Assembly (NCBI GenBank): GCA_037903475.1 | Contig: JBAJFG010000470.1 | Span: 434,001 to 498,000 of the forward strand | Reading direction: 5' to 3' | Source: Ancylostoma caninum | Lineage: Eukaryota > Nematoda > Chromadorea > Rhabditida > Ancylostomatidae | Length of the DNA stretch: 64,000 nucleotides | Part shown: positions 59,040 through 64,000 of the stretch, one piece after another | Numbering within the stretch: the stretch's first letter is position 1 | Layout of the letters: each line of letters opens with the position of its first letter | Notes under the pieces: generated by a model | Database searches by the model: none | Seen by the model: the letters and a program-made list of their open reading frames with translations, nothing else | Told to the model about the DNA's origin: nothing | Translations under genes and position numbers: made by a program

Positions 59040-59640
59040 GATAATGGTGTTTTTGGACTTCGGACTAAACACAGTAGTGCCATATTCTAGAATAGGTCAC
59101 ACATAAGATTTGTACGCCAGTAAAAGATGATTCGCTGAATTTGTCGACAATGATTTGAAAATATTGTTAAGAGTTCTTTCGGCCTTTTTTTTTTTTGCTA
59201 GAACATTACAATGTTCATCGGAGCTGAGTTTTGCATGCAAAAAAAAATAAAACCTAAGTCACAAGTGGCATTTGTGTTGTTCAGTTCTTCCCCACCAAGG
59301 AAGTAGGTGTCTTTCGAATTGAACCAACCAAGATGAAATATTTTGGTTATTGTGATCGATAAAGGGAGCTTCCATTTAACTGACCACTCATCAATGGCAG
59401 TAATTATCTAATATATTTTTGAATATTTTTATGTCATCCGCGAACATCTTACCCCAGACATTGTATTGACTAATCAATCCAGGAATTTCTCTGGTGTATA
59501 TAAGAAAAAGGATCGGAGATAGAACCCCTCCTCGGGGTACGCCACTCGTCACCGGATATATTTTCAAACTCAAAATCGGCGCTGATAGGTGATTCGACGT
59601 TCGTTGTACGCTGAGCAGGTAGTTGGTCTACCTACTTTAT
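59040..59640 (-). pseudogene. LINE-type reverse transcriptase remnant
   Basis: The minus-strand frame contains TSGVPRGGVLSPILFLIYTR (RT motif B region) and WGKMFADDIKIF (motif C, FADD). It continues as AIDEWSVKWKLPL, AERTLNNIFKSLSTNSAN and PILEYGTTVFSP in shifted frames. This order is that of jockey/CR1-like non-LTR elements. Frameshifts and a stop make it a dead 5'- and 3'-truncated copy. Confidence 0.7.
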
Positions 59641-59760
59641 TTTACACCCAAAAATTACGGTACGATCATTTGCTAACCTGACTGAACTTTTCATTTTGTT
59701 CTTCAGGTACGAATCACGATTTACGGCATGTCCGGAAAATTACAACTCACGATTTACGGG

Positions 59761-60530
59761 TATCAAAAGAAGCCACTGTCTCCCTGACTGACATTATTAA
59801 AATCTACCGTGTGCGTGTGCGTTGCTGGAACCCGGCTGGCTCAGACCCCTTCTGGTGTAGAGAAAGTGGCTTTTTTCACTAATATTCTACTATTCTACCC
59901 TTATGTTCTCCTACTACTCACTAGTATTCAACTCTAGTGACAGTGACGTTGATATTTCTGCGGCAATTCTGCCCCAGAAATATCAAAGTCACTGTTTTCG
60001 ACGAAAGGGGTTTTTTGATGGTGTGAAACTCATACTCATTTTGCATCATAAGCATGTATTTGTGAGGTTGCGGAAGCTGTACGGTTGAAGCGACAACTCA
60101 GAAAATCCTTTGAAACAGTAGGTATATTTGACATGATTACCACGAGGTTTAGCAAAATACTGCCCATTTCCTCACAAAACTAGCATTGTCTTTTGCCTCG
60201 TAATAGTGAGCCTACTAACTGTACGAAATCACCCCATGGAACGAAATGAATACGGTTTTCGTGACCAGCGCATCGAATAACTTTTAGGAGCGATATCTGA
60301 TAAATTTTTTTGATTTTGAAATTTCTGTTGCGAAATCACCAATTTAGTGCCTAGTAATTGAAAGACAGTGGGTGATAGAAGAATTTAAGAGTACAATAGT
60401 AGAATACTAGTGGAAATAAGCAATTGTCTCCGCGTCAGGAGAGATCCGAGCCAGCCGGGTTCCAGCAACGCACGCGCATACGGTGGATTTTAATAATGTC
60501 AGTCAGGGAGACAGTAGCTTCTGGTATCAA
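59761..60530. mobile_element. Foldback element with ~110-200-bp inverted arms
   Basis: Left arm CTGTCTCCCTGACTGACATTATTAAAATCYACCG, then GTTGCTGGAACCCGGCTGGCTC, is mirrored on the right (GAGCCAGCCGGGTTCCAGCA, then GTCAGTCAGGGAGACAG). A second mirrored part is TAGTATTCTACTATTCTACYCTTA near 59880-59900 and 60390-60415. About 770 bp with no transposase recognised. Confidence 0.65.
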
Positions 60531-60571
60531 ATCTCTCTATACGCGCATCCCTGTTCCACATACGACTACAC

Positions 60572-60655
60572 AACTCTGATAACTGTGCAGCACGAACGGC
60601 GTAATGGTTAGAGTAGAAAACCTAGCAGCAATGGTTGCCAGTTGCTGCCATCAGC
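60572..60655. mobile_element. Solo arm of the 53.9-kb foldback family
   Basis: AACTCTGATAACTGTGCAGC, then ACGGCGTAATGGTT and AGCAATGGTTGCCAGTTGCTGCCAT, match the arm of the 53907-54163 element; no partner arm follows. Confidence 0.65.
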
Positions 60656-62169
60656 AATCATAATATAAAAAGAATGGTAAGCAAAATACGCGGGCAAAAT
60701 CTGTACCCATGCTGCGGCGCGGTTGCGTTCACGGTCACAGCGACTCGAGCAGACTACAATGCAGTTTTTTCTCAACTAATGGAATTTCGGTTTTTTGACA
60801 GGTTCACCGGGATTGGACGGGCACTGTGGCTTGCCGCGCGATTGATCGGTGTCGCGCATCCGACGGGGATTGCCGCAGGGTGCGGCGGCGGGGTTGGAGC
60901 TCTCCAATTTCGATGGGACCTTCAAATTTGGATGGGGACCTTGACCGGACTGACCGATCGATGCCCTAAACTTGAAATTCAACGGGGATTGCGATGGGGG
61001 AACGGGGACGGGAGTTGAGATCTCGGATTTTGACGGACCATCAAATTTTGGACGGGGTACCTTGAAGAACATGGCCACGGGGGTCAGAACGGGGGACGGG
61101 GTTTGACCACTCGACGTTTAACATCACTTTGAATTTGTGCGAGATCGAAAGCTGATTGCACCGGTTGCGACCATGTCATGTTCACAGCACGCCATCGCGT
61201 CCGATCTGGCAAGTTTGGTAAAGTCGGGCGTGGTCCCCTCCGGTGCATCTATCGACATTTCTGGTGATTATCGATTTTTTGGGGGATTCACAAACTACCA
61301 GGGAATGAATCCTCATCCAACAACATGGCTATTGTGCAGAGACTTCGAGAACCGACGGTTTTAGTTTCTATACAAATTTCTAATTTTTCCTGTTTCGCAA
61401 TTTCGGTATAGGAAACGTAGCGGGCGGAAGGTGGGAGGGAACGTAAAGTCCGGGAACGCTATATGACTAGCGCCCTGGTGCTTGCAGATGGTGCTCCGTG
61501 AGTGCGACGTGATAATAGCATCCGCGAATCTCTACCGATGTGTCCGGTTTTCATGAGATTTTTCAAAGAATTCGACGACTTACGAGCGAAAATGTGGGGA
61601 AAAATTCGAAGGAAGTGCGGAAAACCTTGGTTTCCCTCCCAGAATTCCCTTCACTCTTCCTTCTAGCACCCTATTAATATAACAGGAGTATGGGAAATTG
61701 ATATTGGGGCAACCTACTCCCGTCTCCATCCTTCATCTTATACAGTCTCTTCTTCTTCTTCCTAGGCCATTGAGGGAGAATATGTAGTGCATAATGTCCT
61801 ACACAGCGTTGAGTTTTAAAAAAACTTCCACTGCACGAACATTATCTAGAAAGAAACAAAGAAGGGCTTCACATGGTCACTATAATCCACTCCTCTTCCC
61901 GAGATTGAGCAAAACCGTAGAGAAAAACTCACACTCCTACCCCCTCGTGTGTCTCCCCCACCCTGTCAATTCATCCCGTTCCTGAGTTCAGGCAAAGAGT
62001 GAGAGGAAAATTGATACACTCGCTTTATGTGTCTGACAGAGCTCATTGATGCAGCACCTTCTCTAAGTTAAGGCAAATTTTGAATCGTAATAGGATCAAA
62101 GAATGTATTATAGATAAAAGCGCACAAGAAAGTCAATCTTCTCACCACCTATTTCTCTCAGCATAAACG
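60656..62169. other. Intergenic stretch, no gene seen
   Basis: The part 60770-61100 is GC-rich with repeated GGACGGGG/ATTTTGGACGGGG-like motifs. Short frames on both strands (for example 60635-61018 plus and 61137-61364 plus) have no recognisable domain. Confidence 0.45.
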
Positions 62170-64000
62170 TGGATCATCTCCCTTCCCAGAAACTCAGGCA
62201 ATAGCCTAGGCAATAATTCGCGCACCCAACCCATGTATCTCACCAACCCCGTGGATCACCCTCTTTTCCTAAGCTTAGGCAAAAGCTTAGACAGTAACTT
62301 GCGCACCCACCCATGCATTTTGCCAACCCCGTGAATGACCTCCCTTCCCAGAAGATCAGGGAATAGCCTAGACAATGACTTGCGACCCACCCCATGTATC
62401 TGGCCAACCCCGTGGATTACCTCCCTTTCCAGAAGCTTATGGAAGAGCCTAGGCGGTAAACTGCGCACCCACCCCATGTATGTCACCAACCTCAAGGATC
62501 ACCACTCCTTCCTATGCTCAGGTAAAAGCCTAGGCAATAACTTGCACCAATGTGTCCTACCAATCCCGTGGATTACCTCCCTTTCCAGAAGCTTGGGGGA
62601 AGAGCCTAGACAATAACTTGCGCACCCACCCCATGTATCTGGCCAACCACGTGGATCACCTCCCTTTCCAGAAGCTCAGCCGAAAGCCTAGACAATAACT
62701 TGCGCACCCACCCCATGTATCTGGCCAACCACGTGGATCACCTCCCTTTCCAGAAGCTCAGGCAAAAGCCTAGACAATAACTTGCGCACCCACCCTACGT
62801 ATCCGGCCAACCTGTGGATACCTCCCTTTCCAGAAGCTCAGCCCGAAAAACATATAAAATAAAAAAAACATAATTTCAGTTAACAAACCCATAAATTTTA
62901 TAAACAAACTTATTATCATAAACTCCAAAGAAATTAAAATAGAAATAAAGAAAGCCTAGACAATAACTTGCGCACCCACCCCATGTATCTGGCCACCTTG
63001 TGGATCACCTCTCTTTCCAGAAGCTCAGCCGGAAGCTTAGACAATAACATGCACACCCACCCCATGAATCTGGCCAACCCCGTGGATTACCTCCCTTTCC
63101 AGAAGCTCAGCCGGAAGCTTAGACAATAAATAACTTGCACACCCACCCCAGGTAACTGGCCGACCCCAGTGGATTACCTCCCTTTCCAGAAACTCAGCCG
63201 AAAGCCTAGACAATAACTTGCACACCCACCCAATGTATCTGGCTTACCCCGTGGATTACCTCCCTTTCCAGAAGCTCAGCCCGAAAAACATATAAAATAA
63301 AAAAAACATAATTTCAGTTAACAAACCCATAAATTTTGTAAACAAAGTTATTATCATAAACTCCAAAGAAATTAAAATAGAAATAAAGAAAGCCTAGACA
63401 ATAACTTGCGCACCCACCCTACGTATCCGGCCAACCCCGTGGATTACCTCCCTTTCCAGAAGCTCAGGCGGAATCCTAGACAATAACATGCACACCCACC
63501 CCATGTACCTGGCCAACCCCGTGGATTACCTCCCTTTCCAGAAGCTCAGCCGGAAGCTTAGACAATAACATGCACACCCACCCCATGAATCTGGCCAACC
63601 CCGTGGATTACCTCCCTTTCCAGAAGCTCAGCCGGAAGCTTAGACAATAAATAACTTGCACACCCACCCCAGGTAACTGGCCGACCCCAGTGGATTACCT
63701 CCCTTTCCAGGAACTCAGCCGAAAGCCTAGACAATAACTTGCACACCCACCCCATGTATCTGGCCAACCACGTGGATCACCTCTCTTTAGAGAAGCTCAA
63801 CCGAAAGCCTAGACAATAACATGCACACCCACCTCATGTATCTGGCCAACCCCGTAGATTACCTCTATTTCCAGAAGCTTAGCCGAAAGGCTAGACAATA
63901 ACTTGCGCACACACCCAATGTACCTAGCCAACCCCGTGGATGACCTCCCTTTCAAAAGCTCAGCCGAAAGCCTAGACAATAACATGCACACCCACCCAAT
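62170..64000. repeat. ~80-bp satellite array with higher-order repeats, continues off the right edge
   Basis: The unit contains CTAGACAATAACTTGCGCAC, CACCCCATGTATCTGGCCAA, CCCCGTGGATTACCTCCCTT and TCCAGAAGCTCAGCCGAAAG. About 22 units are present, increasingly alike to the right. A 110-bp AT-rich insert (CATATAAAATAAAAAAAACA onward) recurs at 62843-62952 and 63277-63392, and the blocks at 63037-63225 and 63558-63767 are near-identical, so multi-unit segments have been duplicated. Minus-strand frames encoding REVIHGVGQIHGVG repeats are by-products. Confidence 0.9.

Noticed and set aside
62256..63991. Minus-strand frames with REVIHGVGQIHGVG repeats as repeat-protein genes
   Set aside because: They follow the satellite unit exactly, have no start context and vary with unit indels.
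62170..64000. CRISPR-like repeat-spacer array
   Set aside because: The whole ~80-bp unit is repeated with drift and there are no unique spacers; it is satellite DNA in a eukaryotic context.

Overview
This is a eukaryotic window, most likely from a nematode and, less certainly, a clade V parasite of the hookworm/strongylid type. The reasons are many small exons, short introns with TTTCAG-like acceptors beside kilobase introns full of small inverted-repeat elements, a candidate spliced-leader acceptor three bases before an ATG, and Penelope-like retroelements. Nothing looks bacterial. No rRNA, CRISPR array or intact tRNA gene was seen.

Left part (1-16.5 kb, minus strand): one large gene runs leftward and leaves the window at base 1. 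Reading splice sites by hand gave 26 coding exons plus a signal-peptide exon at 16441-16501. Codon phase is consistent across every junction, giving 3143 nt or about 1047 codons. The product is a chain of ten fibronectin type III (FN3) domains. The tenth has the PPxSTWxC...QYEIQ pattern I associate with Sidekick cell-adhesion proteins (C. elegans rig-4). Sidekicks carry N-terminal Ig domains before 13 FN3 domains. Here the signal peptide joins, in phase, straight to an FN3 domain, so this may be an Ig-less start or an internal-promoter isoform. The 3' end (remaining FN3 domains, membrane segment, cytoplasmic tail) lies beyond the left edge.

Middle (16.5-36.6 kb): mostly non-coding sequence, possibly further 5' introns or intergenic. 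It holds a mariner-type inverted-repeat element, a perfect 20-bp-arm hairpin, GC-rich islands and a second candidate signal-peptide exon at 28924-29014.

Right part (36.6-64 kb) is a mobile-element graveyard. It contains: a Penelope-like element (PLE) in canonical order, RT then GIY-YIG, with long inverted arms that each carry a hammerhead-like core; a second PLE at 45.8-48.7 kb with the permuted order, GIY-YIG before RT, like the Naiad/Chlamys clade; a degraded LTR retrotransposon at 49.5-53.2 kb interrupted by two nested DNA elements, one of which splits the aspartic protease active-site motif; a LINE RT remnant; several foldback/MITE families; micro- and minisatellites; and an ~80-bp satellite with higher-order structure running off the right edge.

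The most noteworthy items are the permuted PLE, the tRNA-derived modules inside both arms of a foldback transposon, and the Ig-less Sidekick-like start. No homology search or RNA-seq was available; all calls come from reading the sequence.
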